Source: Diphasiastrum complanatum
Taxonomy: Eukaryota; Streptophyta; Lycopodiopsida; Lycopodiales; Lycopodiaceae
Length of the DNA stretch: 64,000 nt
Assembly (NCBI GenBank): GCA_029204225.1
Contig: CM055107.1
Coordinates: 26,814,572-26,878,571 of the forward strand
Direction: 5' to 3'
The notes under the pieces are model-generated. The model was given only the letters and a program-made list of their open reading frames with translations, was not told where the DNA came from and did no database searches. This document shows positions 12,501 through 26,363 of the stretch, piece by piece; within the stretch, counting starts at the first letter, position 1, and each line of letters starts with the position of its first letter. Position numbers and translations under genes: made by a program.

Positions 12501-15500
12501 TTTAACAGTTATCTTGTTCAAACCTCAATAATCCACACACATACGCCATGATCCATCCTTCTTTTTTACAAGAATGATCGGAGAGGCAAAAGGGGAATAA
12601 CTAGGTCGTATATGCCCCTTGGCCAGATAATCATCGACCATTCGTCTCACTTCCTCTTCTTCCTTAAGACTTATTCTGTAAGGACGTCTATTGACAGGAC
12701 ATGATCGGGGTATTAATTCAATCTTATGTTCAACATTCCTCTTAGGAGGTATAACAGTTGGAAGATCATCTATGAACACATCTGAAAACTCTCTCCTAAT
12801 CCCTTGATCCAAATTGGCAATAGTACTGGTTTGCACACACTGCATGCTACTCTGACTAGTATTAGTAGACATATCAAGTAGAAAGCAAACACATATGTAC
12901 TCACAATGGATCCTACGCAATTGCGTAGCTGAAACAAGCGGTCACATCCCGCTCACCACGAAGGGAATGCATCACACCATCAAACTGGAACTCATACACA
13001 TGAGTATCCCAGGCTATGTGTGGCTTCCGCATCGTGTGCCAACAAATGCCCAACACCACATCAAACCGCGCAAGCCGTGTATCTTCAAAATCCAACTCTT
13101 CTGTGTAACTTTGTACAGTTAGTGGAATGCCCACAACCCTCTTATCCCCACTGTGTACTGGTACTGGGATGGTTGAGTATTCACACCTAACTTCCGTACC
13201 AAAGTTGAATTCAACACATTATGAGAGGACCCAGTGTCAAATAGAACCTGAACATCTCTACCACACAGCTGTCCTCACATAACAATAAGAGAAGTGTTAG
13301 GAAATTGATACCCTTGGCGAGCCGATTTTGACAAAAGCGCTGGTGGAGCCGTGTCCACTCTCCTGACCACCGAAACATTCATGAGGCGTGGAACATCCGG
13401 ATTGGCTTCCATCTCTTCCACTGTCATAGGGTCATCACCCTGGTTCATCTGATCCACCTGAAGATTATATGTGGTCCGCATCAAGTTTCGTGGACATTCC
13501 TTCCACCTATGTTGTCCCAAACATCCAAAATAGAGGTTCTCCCTCTTTGCATGTTCTTGGTCCTGAGGCGACAACATTGAAAGATGCTGACCCTTTTGCG
13601 CATTGGGCTGCCCATACAACCCTTTGCCTCTTAAAGCCCCTGCACCCTTCTTCCTTTGGTCACCCCGAGCTTGCCACTGATTGGTTTGACCTTCAAACTT
13701 TCTCTTTTTGTTCCATTTGCCCTTGCGTTCCCAAGGTTGCTGACCACTTGTACCAACTACCGCAACAGGATCCGGGCCTTTTTTCCCATCTTCATAATAC
13801 AAAGCCATCTGGATGGCTCCCCGCAAATCATGAGATTGCTCCTTCCGCACGAAAGGGCGAATACTCTCTCGAAGTCCCTCCACAAAGTGAAATATTTGCA
13901 TGTACATAGGAACTTCCTGAGGAATGCGTAACAAAGCCTCTCGGTACTTGTCTGCATAATCCTGCACGCTCAAGTTACCCTGCTTCAAATAAGACCATTG
14001 TTGCATGGCTCTGTTGTCTTCATCCATAGGCACCCAATTTTGCGCAAACATTTGCCGGAATGCCTCCCATGTGGTTGGAACTAGGTCATCCTTTTCCACC
14101 TTCCTCCACCACCTTTGTGCTGACTCTTGAAAACGATATGTGGCTTCAGCAATCATCTCAGTTTCATCGTCTATGCCACACATCTGGAATGCTTTCTCCC
14201 ACTTTTGCAACCAATTCTCAACGGCATCAGTAGTTCTCATAGATACTGCTCCAGTGAACTTCAGAGGTTTTAAATCTTTGATAGTAGGTAGCTTTCTCTT
14301 TCGAAACCCCAACTCAGCTTCATAGGAATACCATAATCATAATCATAATGAGGAATGCCTGACAAGGCTCACCCTATATCCCCTCAAGCACCCCTTAACC
14401 CTAACACATCCTAACGTCGACACATGGCAAACTCCATGCACAGCCGACACTTGCCACTTGGCAGTACCCTGACACATAGGCAAGCTAGTAGGTGGACAGT
14501 CTGACACGTGTCACCCATGCATTGGACCAAGTGTCCCAATGAGCATATGACATCATATGCTCAGCATGTGGCATATAAGATGAAAAAATACATGTCAAGT
14601 GTGTGAATGGCTTACTATGAAGAGCAGCCATTCAATTCAACTCCTTATGATTTTAAATTATCATTATGGTTCCTTATGATTACAAATGATTGGCTGTTGC
14701 TATTGGGTGTATGTCTCCAAGCTGCGATGCAAAATGTCGTCGAGGAACTTGTTGATGAGAAAGGTGCCACCTCATGGTACGTTATGTAGCTGGCATGATA
14801 GTAGGAAATTGAATGATACGTCATCTCTGGCCTTCGTGTCATGGAGTGTCATCATGGTCACTATCATTTGTCTCTAGATCAATCTGTGGTCTTCTACAAG
14901 AAAAGGATGTGATTTGGAGCTATGTGTTGGAGTGCCTCGGTTGAGCTGGCTAGCAAAGATCATATAGGAACATCTCTCATGTCATGAGTGCCAAGGTTAT
15001 CAGCCAATTTCAATCAGATTCAGATTGCTCAATTCAAACCAGCTAGCTCTGTTTGAATTGGGAAACGGTTCGAACATTTTTTTTCCCTTTTGGGAGGACT
15101 AGTAACTTCTAAGTTCTAACAATCCTGGCCAATGAGTCAAGAGTTAGGACTTCTGACTCAGGGAGGAGTCATGACTCAAGACTCAGGAGTCAGGAGGAGT
15201 CAGGAGTCATGACTTAGTTCGAACTTTGAATTTTGAAAGTAACGTCCCTAACTTGAACTGTCATACTAGTAACTACTAACTACATATGTATCATGTCATA
15301 GATTGAGGACTCTCATAATTGACACTCACACTTCCCAGCTCCATGGGTTAGTTGTCAAACCCAGTAAAAAAATCCAAGGTTTCAAAATTCAAATATTTGA
15401 TTGCTACACCAAAGGAATTTGGAAAAACTGATGTTGTGGCCCGTAGTTTCCTAGAATTATGAATAGATACCTGCATTCTTCCAATATTTGTTCAAACTTC

Positions 15501-15826
15501 AATGTTGTGCATTGTTTCAGCTTCTGATATGATATAATTCACTTAGTATTTACTACTTACATAATACATATCTTGCTTCTTGAAATATGTGGACTATACT
15601 ATGTAGGTCAAGACACGCTAATCCAAGGTGTTCTTCAAGACTGTAGACATTGTTGGCATTTGTAGACCAACCACTGGGACTCACAGGATTGCTTGCAAGA
15701 CACAAGTAACAAGTTGCTACAACACACGTACACCACTGACCACACACCACTGACCAACATCAATTAAGCTCAAAGCAAAAAGCAGTGAGCACTAGTTGTA
15801 GTTGAAACTTGAAACTGTAGCTTTAG

Positions 15827-15881
<55 letters not shown>

Positions 15882-18800
15882 CTCGCTCTCGCTCTCGCTG
15901 GCCCTTCCCACCCCCTCGCTGCCTGCTCAGCCTACTCCCGCCCCTCCCACCCCCTCACTGGCCCTTCTCACCCCCTAGCTGGGCCTTCCAACCCCCTCAC
16001 TGTCTGCTCAGCCTACTCTGCCCCTCCCACCCCCTCGCTGGCCCTTCCCAACCCCTCGCTGTCTGCTCAGCCTACTCCGCCCCTCCCACCCCCTCGCTGG
16101 CCCTTCCCAACCCCTCGCTGCCTGCTCACAGCCCTCCCCCCTCTTCCTTGGCCCTTTCCTTTCTCCATGGTTCTCCTGCCCCCTCCCATTATCCTCTCTC
16201 ATTCCCTAGAGAAGCCTACTCTCCTACGAAAGCATTTGAACAGTACCTTCTCTCTTGCATGGAACAGATTACACTGGAATCTAGCTACCTAAGGATGGAA
16301 ATGGGTCAATTGAAAACCACAATACAAGCTATGGCAATCGAGAAGCAAACTATGATGGCCCGGATCATATCTTTGGAAGACACCTTGAGCAGAAAAGAAG
16401 AACCAGCCAGCACCACAAAGATCCAAGAATTGGAGGAACGGATTGAGCAACATAAGGCGGAAACCAAAACATGGGCCTCTCTATTCAAAGAAGACGGTAA
16501 AGAAGGTACACACACTTTCAATAGCGTCATCTCAGCCACCATATCCGAAAAAGAAATGCGGAAGTATAAATCTCTGAATGTGCGGGTGCGAGGAATTGAA
16601 GATACTAAGGCTCCAATTACCGAAACATCCAGTTTCCTCACGGATACACTTTCCCACCATCACAACGAAATGGAAAAAGCGTGGAGAACTAAAAGAGATC
16701 CAACTACACTCATCATACGGTTCACGGGAATAGAGGAGCGGCAAGCTGTCCTTAGGCTACGAGCTAGGCTGAGAGGTACCCTTGTCTTCATGGACGATGA
16801 TCTCACACCTATGCAAGTTGCCGAAAGGAGGAAGGTTTTCAGCGAAGCCAAAGCACTGGGAAAAAGGGTGATCTATCGGGATGGTAAGGCCTGATACATT
16901 GACCCCCAAAAATCTAAGGCATAGGGATTTGGGCCCCGCGGACTTATTCGAGACTCTCTCCAGCCATGGGTCGAGCTACTATACACTGACGAGCAGGCTC
17001 GCTATATCTAGATCAGGTTGGACCACAGGTTGATGGAGTTAGATCGTGACATATTCTTGGCTATTTGTTATTTCCCTCCAGAGACACCAGCTTTCACCTC
17101 AGAGGAGGAGTCACCTTTCATGGATATTTCATCGGACATTATCAGATATGAGGATCGAGGATATATTCTTCTAGCGAGGGACTTCAATGCCAGGACTGGG
17201 TCTAGGCAAACGGAATTTCACAGAGCAGCAGATGACACACAGCGGATACATGCACTTGATTGGGATGATCTTGGTCTTATACGGCGATCGGCGGATGAAG
17301 CGGGTCCAGTCACATCATATGGGGAACAGATGCTTCAGTTGGGTGAGGCTCATGGACTGGCCATTTATAATGGCCTTCTTCAGCTGCCAGGCTCTGGTGA
17401 CTACACTTGCTTCCCACATAGTGGAGGACATAGCGTCGTCGACTATTTCATGGGTTCACCATTTCTCCTTCACTTCATTTCATCCTTCTCTATACACCGC
17501 ACCACTCTTTCTGATCATTCATATCTCTCACTCTACATCGGATCATATCTTTACTTTGAGGTCCATCATTGAGGAGGCTAAGGCCAAGAGGGAGCGTGTA
17601 TACTGCTGCTTTGTGGATTTCCGCAAGGCATTTGATTCTGTGCCTAGGCATCTATTGATACAGAGACTTCATGATCGGGGCTTTCAGGAGGATACTATAC
17701 AGGCGGTAGTAGCATTGTGCAGGCGAGTTATTGGTAGGGTCCGACTATCAGGAGTTACTTCACCGGAGTGTCAAACATGGATGTCCACTCTCTCCTACAC
17801 TTTTTGGTCTTTACATTGACGAGCTAGAGCATGTTATACGGAGTGATGGAGGGGAGGGTTGTACATTGGGCGACCTCATTATTGCTATTCTCCTTTATGC
17901 TGATGATGTGGTTTTGCTTTCACGGACGAGAGAGGGTTTGCAGCGACACTTAGATGCTCTTCTTTCTTTCTGCACACGGTGGGGTTTGTTAGTGAATGTG
18001 GCCAAGACTAAGGTTATGGTGTTCAACACCTCTAGGTCTTTCATGATGCGGCAGGAGCTTCGATGGGATAATCATCCCCTAGAGGTTGTTGATTCCTATA
18101 CATATCTAGGAGTACTATTCTCGGGGCCTACGTTCAGCATGAGACACGCAGCTATTTCCCGGGTACGGAAGGGCTATGCCTCATTGGTAGATTTGGAGAG
18201 ACTATGTTTCAGCTCACACATCAGAGATGCGACTAGTAAGTGTCGGCTCTTTAACACTATGGTTGTGCCCTCAGCTATGTATGCTTCCGAGACATGGAGT
18301 ACTGGTCTGACAGCTACTGATTGGACATATATCTCCCGGCTCCAAATTCGTTTGCTCTCCCAGATGATACGAGCTAAGCCCTCAGTACCACACTAGATTA
18401 TCTTGGCGGAGTTCGTGGTCCCCCCCATTCAGATTGAGGCCTTATTCCATATTGTGACATTCATACAGAGGTTAGAGGATCTTCAGGACGGGGGTACACA
18501 TTATGTAGTTGCAGCTTTATCTTCATCCCGGTGCCTACACTCAGAGGGACACCTTTTCTCATGGTATTCCCAGGCTTGCCGTCTCCTCTCCACATTGGGT
18601 ATCCAGATCAGTGATCTACCTGCGGGCACCCACCAGTACATCAGAGGCCTCCTTCACAAATCATATCTTCATATCACTTGGCAGGGTCCATTGGGGACCA
18701 AGAGTGAGTTTTATCGTACACACAATATACTAAACTAAACAAAACTCAAAAGTGAAAAGTTAGCTCCAAGATTATACGGACTTTCAAAATTTGAAAAAGA

Positions 18801-21800
18801 TTGGTAAATTGAATTATAAATTGGATTTATCTCCAACCATCCGCATGCATCGAGTATTTCATGTAACTCTTATGAAATGACGCTTATGAGAATGCTCTAC
18901 TACAATCGTCATTTTTCCAGCTTTGGATCATGAAGAAAGTATGTTATTGGAGCCAGCCAGAGTTGTTGCGTATTAGGACAAGGTATTATGGATTGGCAAG
19001 CTAACCAAGGAATACTTGATTCAACAGAAGAACCTACCTAATGAAGACAACACTTGGGCTACTGGGCTAACAACTCTTCTGTGCAACAATGGCTATACTT
19101 ATTGCCATGCGAAAGTTGTCAGGAATAATATCCTCGACAAAGAAGCTTACCATTACAGATTTGGAACATTCAAGTTTATCAGACAAGCATATTCATTTTT
19201 TAGGACAAAATTGTTTAAGGGGGACTGCCTTGCATCTTATGTACAGAAGCACTCAAAAGAGCATAATAATGTCCATTGTAAGCTTTGATGGGCCCAAAAG
19301 GTTATTAGCCTTAAGAATGAGGCAATTCCCTCTTTAGATCCCTCAAAGTAAATTTGATAAGGATAATAGGCCAACTAGGGCCCAAACTAGACTTAACAAG
19401 GACTAGCAAGGGCTAACTAAAGCATGTGACAATAATGTTAAGCTAAGAAATGGACCTTGCATATAATTAGGCATTGGACATCCATTTTAGACATCTTTTT
19501 GCTCATTTGAAATTGGATGAACTTGGAGTTGTTTCTCTTCCTCTTGTGAATGCGGGCCAATGGGATATTCCTTGCTAGGATATTATTCCCTAATAGATAA
19601 TTGTCAGATATTTTGGGATTTGATGTGAAAATCAACATAAGCATTTCTGCTACTTCTCTATTCTTGCTGCATTATCATCTCTAGTGTATTGTGGTTAGGA
19701 GTACAAAAGTTTTTTACTTCTTTTGTTTCTATTCTATTATTCACGTTTCTTGCTTGGCCACGGTGGTGGAAAAAGAGAAGGAAAATGACAGTATTGGTAT
19801 TAGAGCATGACATTTTTTGGAACATGACAGTCCTCCCAGTCTACATAGCAATATTTAACTCTATTTCTTATTTAATGGTGGAAGACACTCCTGATTTTTC
19901 TTGTGCTTATATATGCCATTCCTTGCACCCCATGAATTCCTTAGCATCTCTTTTTGGATTCATGTACCTTCAAGTGCACTACTAATGTCACATGGTATTT
20001 TTGGTAAAGGCCTGACCTGCTTAGTATTGATGGTTTTACAACTGCTCTTATCAGATGGTATTTGGGCTATTACATTAGTATGTGTGTACCTATTGGCATG
20101 TGACAGCTGTTATAACATTCTCTAGTCAAGGTCGTCAGTCTTTCTTTACACGTTTGGTTGCCTAGTTCTTCAAGCATGCTCTCTATTTGTACACGGAATC
20201 GAAGATCTTCTAACAGTATGGATTTCAGCTTTTATGTGGCATTTATGGTCACATGGCATGCTAATTATTTCTTTGCACCAGCCATTACAATTCTCCTTCA
20301 CCATGGATACCTTTATCTGGTAATGTTGGTCGATGCAGATAATATGGTCTATGTTCATCTATGATAATATTGGTTCATGCAGATAATATGGTATATGTTC
20401 GTCTGATAGTATTCTTTAGCCATAATATCCATACATGAGTGCTGATAGAAGCGTTTGTGGACTACTTGCTATCATTCATGTTCTTTGCATTATGTTATTA
20501 GTGCCATGCATATCAACTAAGACGCAGGTGAATACATATTAAACTTATCTCTATAGGGTCAAGTGATGTGGACCCACTAGGTCAGAGTTAGGGTCTCAAA
20601 AGATAACACAAAATTGTAAGGTCCTTTGAAGGAAGGTGATTTTACGAGCTTGAAATAGTTAAGAGTAGCCTAGACTTGGCTTAGCTAGCTTACCAAGTCA
20701 GATAAATACTATTCTCTCATTCTGCTATGTATCAAAGAGCCCTTTTGAAAAACTAAGCATTAAAAAATTGTAGAGTAACATCGTGTGGGCCTGGAGAAGG
20801 AATTTATGGGCAATTTGTACCTGTGCTGTTGCTGGGAAGATCTTCAACTGGGAATCAACCTTGCAAAGAGCCTTTTTCAGATCCTCTATGCAGAGTTCAG
20901 CATCAGAACCTTTTCCACGAGGTAATTTTTCTTCCAACAAAGCCAGCACATCATTTGAATGCTTAGCCTTCAAGTATGAATCGATTTGAGGGTATCGCTC
21001 CTTAATTTGTTCCATTGAATCCTTGAACTCTTTGATACTCAATGTGCCAGACTTATCTGTATCTGCAAGCTTGAAAATCTCCTCAATATCTTCCTACAGC
21101 CACAGAAAATTGCTAGCATTGACATTCGTAAAGGATGTATTTAATCCCATTGAAAATCATTGAAAGATCTCCACTTGCTATTTTATATGCAACATAAAAA
21201 GACCGTACAGAAAAGAAACTTCAATGACAAATACATAATTGGAATGACGTGTTACTGCAACTACTGGTCTATACATTCCACATGTCATAAATCAATGCTA
21301 CACATTATAAAAGGAAAAGGAAACCAAGAGCAAAGGAGTAAATAGTAACCATGATTTTGCGCTGCTCAATAGTAGCACAGTCACCAAGTGCATAGACGCT
21401 TTCACAACCTTTCACACGTAGCCATTCATCTGTTGATAAAACCCGCCTGTTTTTCTGCAACAAAAGCATACAATGCAATTTTTGTACAGATGAAAGCATA
21501 ACGCTTTTGATCAGAAGCAAATGATTGGTGAACACACAATACCTGGCCAACTTGCTCCATCAAATTGGCCACTACCGGACGTGTTCCAATTCCAGTGGAC
21601 CAAAGAGCCAAGCCATAAGGTATTGAATGAAGTTGCCCTGCCTTGTCCTTCATTGTAAGTTCATTCTCAGTCACTCCTTTCACAAAACAACTTGTCAGGA
21701 TCTCAACACCATCTCTCTGAAACTTCTTTTCTGCAAATTTGCTGATTCTTTCATCGAACCTGTCAAAATGAAGTTGCTTACTTAAAGCACTAAGAAAATG

Positions 21801-23206
21801 CAACTTCAGACACAATCAACCGTCTACTTCAGGCATTTGTCACAGTAACCCCTTCCCATAACATGTCAAAAAACGGTCTTATGATCCATTCTCAGGAGTC
21901 AGGAACTTCATGCCATTAATGGAGATGACATGAAATAGCCATTCCTAAAATCAAGCTCATAAACATTTGTTCGGTATTCTAGATTTTACATTCAAAGTAT
22001 CATCATCTATAAATTAAGTACAGCAATAAAGTGTTCTGGTGGTTCATCTTGCAAACCTCAAAGCTGCACTTTTAACATCATATACCTTTACATGTTTCAC
22101 AGGAAAGATTTCGATCAAATAGGTATTCTTTCTTGTAACTTGTATGAATCATATAGAACTCACAAGTCCAAAAACCTCAATATTTTACCATGTACAAGGC
22201 TAGTCTAATTGCTCATTTTACCAATTGTGACAATGGTAAAGAATATGCTTCTGAAGAAGGAGAACGTCTATTTTTCTGTGTTAGCATATCAAACCTCAAC
22301 AAGAAAAACAGTCCAGATTCAAAATTCAAGGTGGCCTTTAAGGGTAAAATCTAATCTGTAACTACTTTGAGAAATTATTTGGAGAAAGGTACCTTCTCAA
22401 ATTATTTCTTCAAAGAAATGCATCACCCTTTATGTTGGCCTTCCATTGCTGCCTCTACAATTTCTTGTTTTGCAGCAAATTTTTGGCCACTATCTAATCT
22501 TTACTTTGCAATGTGCTGAATAGTAGCAACTTTTCAAATAACAATATGTTTCAGTTATGAGAGCCATGGCTAGTAGCTTCATAAATTAAAACATGTGCCA
22601 ATTCATAAGAGCCATGGGGAGCACCAAGTTCATCCACCTGGATAGAGATGATTACCAAGAATGACCCAAAACCCAAGAATTAAAGTGCACATTTGATTCT
22701 TTTTATTGAGCATATATTACAGATTTCTGAAAAATAACTTAGCTTAGTCAACTATGGATGTCTCACTTATTTTATCAGCGTTCTTAACTCTCGTAGTAGC
22801 AATGAGGAAAATGCTTTAGCAACACAGGGAAAGACATTCAAAATCTTAAAGATTCCGCACGGATAAATAAATCAGAAAAATTAAATACAATAACTCACAT
22901 GTTGAGGATGTGGTCAGCCCCTTGTATCACTGTGATTTTGACTTGATCATGCAAACTTGGGTAGAGTTCCACCAAATCTTCATGGATAAGGTCATGTAAC
23001 TCAGCAGCAAACTCAATTCCAGTCGGACCACCTCCAATCACCACAAAATGAAGAAGTCTTCTTCTTTCATCATCAGATAAATGGGGGAGGTTAGCAGTTT
23101 CAAAGCAATCTACAACACTCTGATGGATCTTCTCTGCATCTTCTATTTCCTGCAAATATAAAAAAATCACAAATAGATGTGAAAGAGTCAACAAATAAAA
23201 TAATGA

Positions 23207-23277
<71 letters not shown>

Positions 23278-24704
23278 GTGACACAAGCCGCCACCACTCG
23301 ACTGGGGAAGGGACATGCCTCCCTTGTTCAGCTAGAGCGATTTTGTTTCCGGAAGTCCATCCAAGATGCTTGGAGTAAGCGTCGCCTCTTTGATACCATT
23401 GTCACCCCCACGGCTTTATATGCGGCAGAGGCTTGGTGTACAGGTCTTCCCTCTTCGCACTGGGTCAGTCTTTCACAATTACAGACCACCATGCTAGCTC
23501 GATTGATTTGAGCGAAGCCTTCTGTTCCACATGAGATTCTCTTGGCCGAGTTTGCAGTTCCACATTTACAGACCGAGGCAGCTTTCCAGCTCATCACCTA
23601 CATACAGAGGATACAGGTGTTACCAGAGACAAAAAGACGATACATACAGGTTGCACTATCCTCCTCATAGCATCTTCATGGTCAGGGCTACAGATTATCA
23701 TGGTTCTCTCAGGCATCTCACCTCCTACTCGACTCATTTGGTATCTCTATCACAGAGCTTCCCTTAGGCACCCATCAGTATATTCGACGATTCCTCTATC
23801 GCACATATCTAGAGGGGACTTGGCGTAACCAGCTAGGGGTTGAACCAGCTTTCTACCAGACCCATTTCTTGGAGCTGGATACATCAGGGCCCTCGATGCC
23901 ATGCTATTTGGATTTGGGACTATCACATTGCCTCAGATTCACACTGGGACAAATTAGGGTGTCTTCTCATTAGCTAGCTATTGAGACTGGGAGATTTCAT
24001 GGTATTCCAAGAGAGGAGTGGATTTGCCAGTTATGCTCTCTAGGTGAGGTGGAGTCTGAGGAGCACTTTATCTTTCGATGCCCTGTATACTATGAGATCA
24101 GAGGGCGATATCATTGCCTATTTCGAGACATGCCTACCACTCTACGCTCCCTCGTAGCATATGAGGACCCACGATGTGTTGTTCTGATGATACGCGAGAT
24201 GTTCATACTACGAAGAGATTTATACAGCACATCCTAGCATTTTACCTCACAGCCATTGATTACTTCATTCTTTACTAGGCGGAGATCGCGTGCTTTAGTG
24301 CCTGAGGATGAGGATTATGATGGCGACAAGGATTATAGCCGCTCACATGCTCACAGAGATCAGAGACAGTGTACTTCCCACCAACACGTTACTACCAGGC
24401 TCACCAGACATCCTACGTAGAGGCGTGCTACTGTTACACATGCTCATGCTCACAGACGACGCCAGCAGACTCCAGTGCTTTCTCAGGTTGTGGCTCGCAT
24501 TACATCATTTTACAGTATCAGCACAGCAGCAGCAACACAGTCTTCATAGTCTTGACATCTTGACATAGATACATAGGATTAGTATGCACACACACTCTCG
24601 CATATGTGTCTATTTTAGTTTGTACTAGATATTTTCTTTATTATAGTTTGGAGACGTTTTATACGCTCCCATGGTTACCACACACTTGACATGTACTTTT
24701 TTAG

Positions 24705-24768
<64 letters not shown>

Positions 24769-25162
24769 CTCCAGCACATGCTGATGACTCCGATGATGAG
24801 ATTCTTATCCCTGTGCCACTGCGGAAAAAGCCCAGATGTAGTCAGCACTTGCCTCCATCAGGGCCCACTGTATGCTCCACTCAGTGGACACTTCACACTT
24901 ACTTTCGTTGACATGTACTTATTCTCCACCTGGCCCAGGTTGTGGGCATTGGTACTTTTTCTATAGTTCTTCCGTTATACCTGGCCCGGGTTGTGGGCTT
25001 ATTTCACTTCTGCTTTGTTCTACTTTCATTCGTAGATAGTTTATAGCATTTTACAACCACATCCTCCTATGGATGATGCTCCCACTGTTGCTTGTACATA
25101 TTTTCTTTTTGGTCTTATGCACCCACGGGTGCCCAAAAGACGTTAATAAAGCTTTCTTTCTT

Positions 25163-25233
<71 letters not shown>

Positions 25234-26272
25234 TGGTGGGCAAGATCAGGGGAACCCCCTGTTACCTACACAGGCAGTCTCCCTAACTCTTGAACAGGCA
25301 TCTCCACATCCTGTCATGCAAGCAGCAGAGCAGCCTATGCAGGCAGCTCAGCTGCCTTCCTTCTTTCTAATATTTAGGAGCTAGGGAGTTGGGGCCCCTA
25401 GGTGCCCACATATGGATTGGGGTATGCAGCTACCTTCCTTCTTCCTAATGTATAGGAGATAGGGAATTGGGGCCCCTAGGTGCCCATATACGGATTGAGG
25501 TACAGAGCTGTAGTGGTATCCACTCATAATCTACAACAGGCGACCTTGCGGAGGTTACACTGGAATTAAATTTTGCTCTTCATGGAGACTTGTGAGAGAC
25601 GAGATAGAGGTTTGCCAAGTTTTATAGGGTCCAAAAGGGACTCAGTTTACAAACTAGAGACGAGATCAATTGGTGGTCATGGATTAGGAGGACTACATGT
25701 CTATGCAAAGATTTCTTACAGCCAACCCTTGAGGTGGTTAGACATGATGTGCAGTCACGGTACGTTTACACAGCATTGGCATTGACACGGACATATGTTA
25801 CTTTCATCTAGGAGATAGCACAAGTTCCCCATATGCTGAGCTATCAACCCACATTTTGGACCAATCTGAAATAGGGTTCTAGCAATCACATCAAGCGGGA
25901 CTGATGATCATGGTGATCAGTCTGGGGGGAAGGATAGACCTAGAGCATTGCCCCTCTAACCAAAAATGAAGGGTAGTGTTAAGAGACAGTAATAGTACCG
26001 ACCCAACAGCACTTTTAGGTGCAGCTAACCACCGGAGGCAGATGATAGTGTGAGTCAATGGCCTGCATACCATGCAGTAGGTATGAGGGACAGTAATGCC
26101 CATGCAAACACATGCATGAAAGCGGGGGGGGGGGGCATGCAGGCCTTCAACAGTGGACTCAGACTCCGCATGCATCAATAACCCATGCATGCAGCATGAA
26201 TGGCGGGTGTTAGCAGCAACTACCACCTACCACATCCAAACTCACACTGGCCTAGGAGGGGCATTCTATAAG

Positions 26273-26363
<91 letters not shown>

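Larger units (their letters stand above)
9263..14556 (-). mobile_element. Ty3/gypsy chromovirus, near complete but inactivated
   Basis: Minus-strand order is partial 5' LTR (14556-14322), gag (14312-13275), protease (13274 to about 12913), reverse transcriptase and RNase H (12920 to about 11470), integrase with chromodomain (about 11460-9951), polypurine tract (9952-9939) and 3' LTR (9938-9263). The order PR-RT-RH-IN-chromodomain defines a chromovirus. At least five in-frame stops and frameshifts in the protease region inactivate it. It lies within NDB intron 7 in the same sense as the host gene. Confidence 0.92.
16136..18735 (+). mobile_element. LINE (non-LTR retrotransposon), decayed, 3' truncated
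   Basis: Holds an ORF1 (16148-16894) and pieces of an ORF2 with AP-type endonuclease (17018-17530) and reverse transcriptase (about 17530-18735). The middle of ORF2, covering the endonuclease C-terminus to the RT N-terminus, is deleted. The 3' end is cut by a Ty3 fragment at about 18736. It is inserted antisense to NDB. Confidence 0.88.

Noticed and set aside
13469-13931. Plus-strand frames of 91-146 codons inside gag
   Set aside because: Antisense shadows of the long minus-strand Gag frame.
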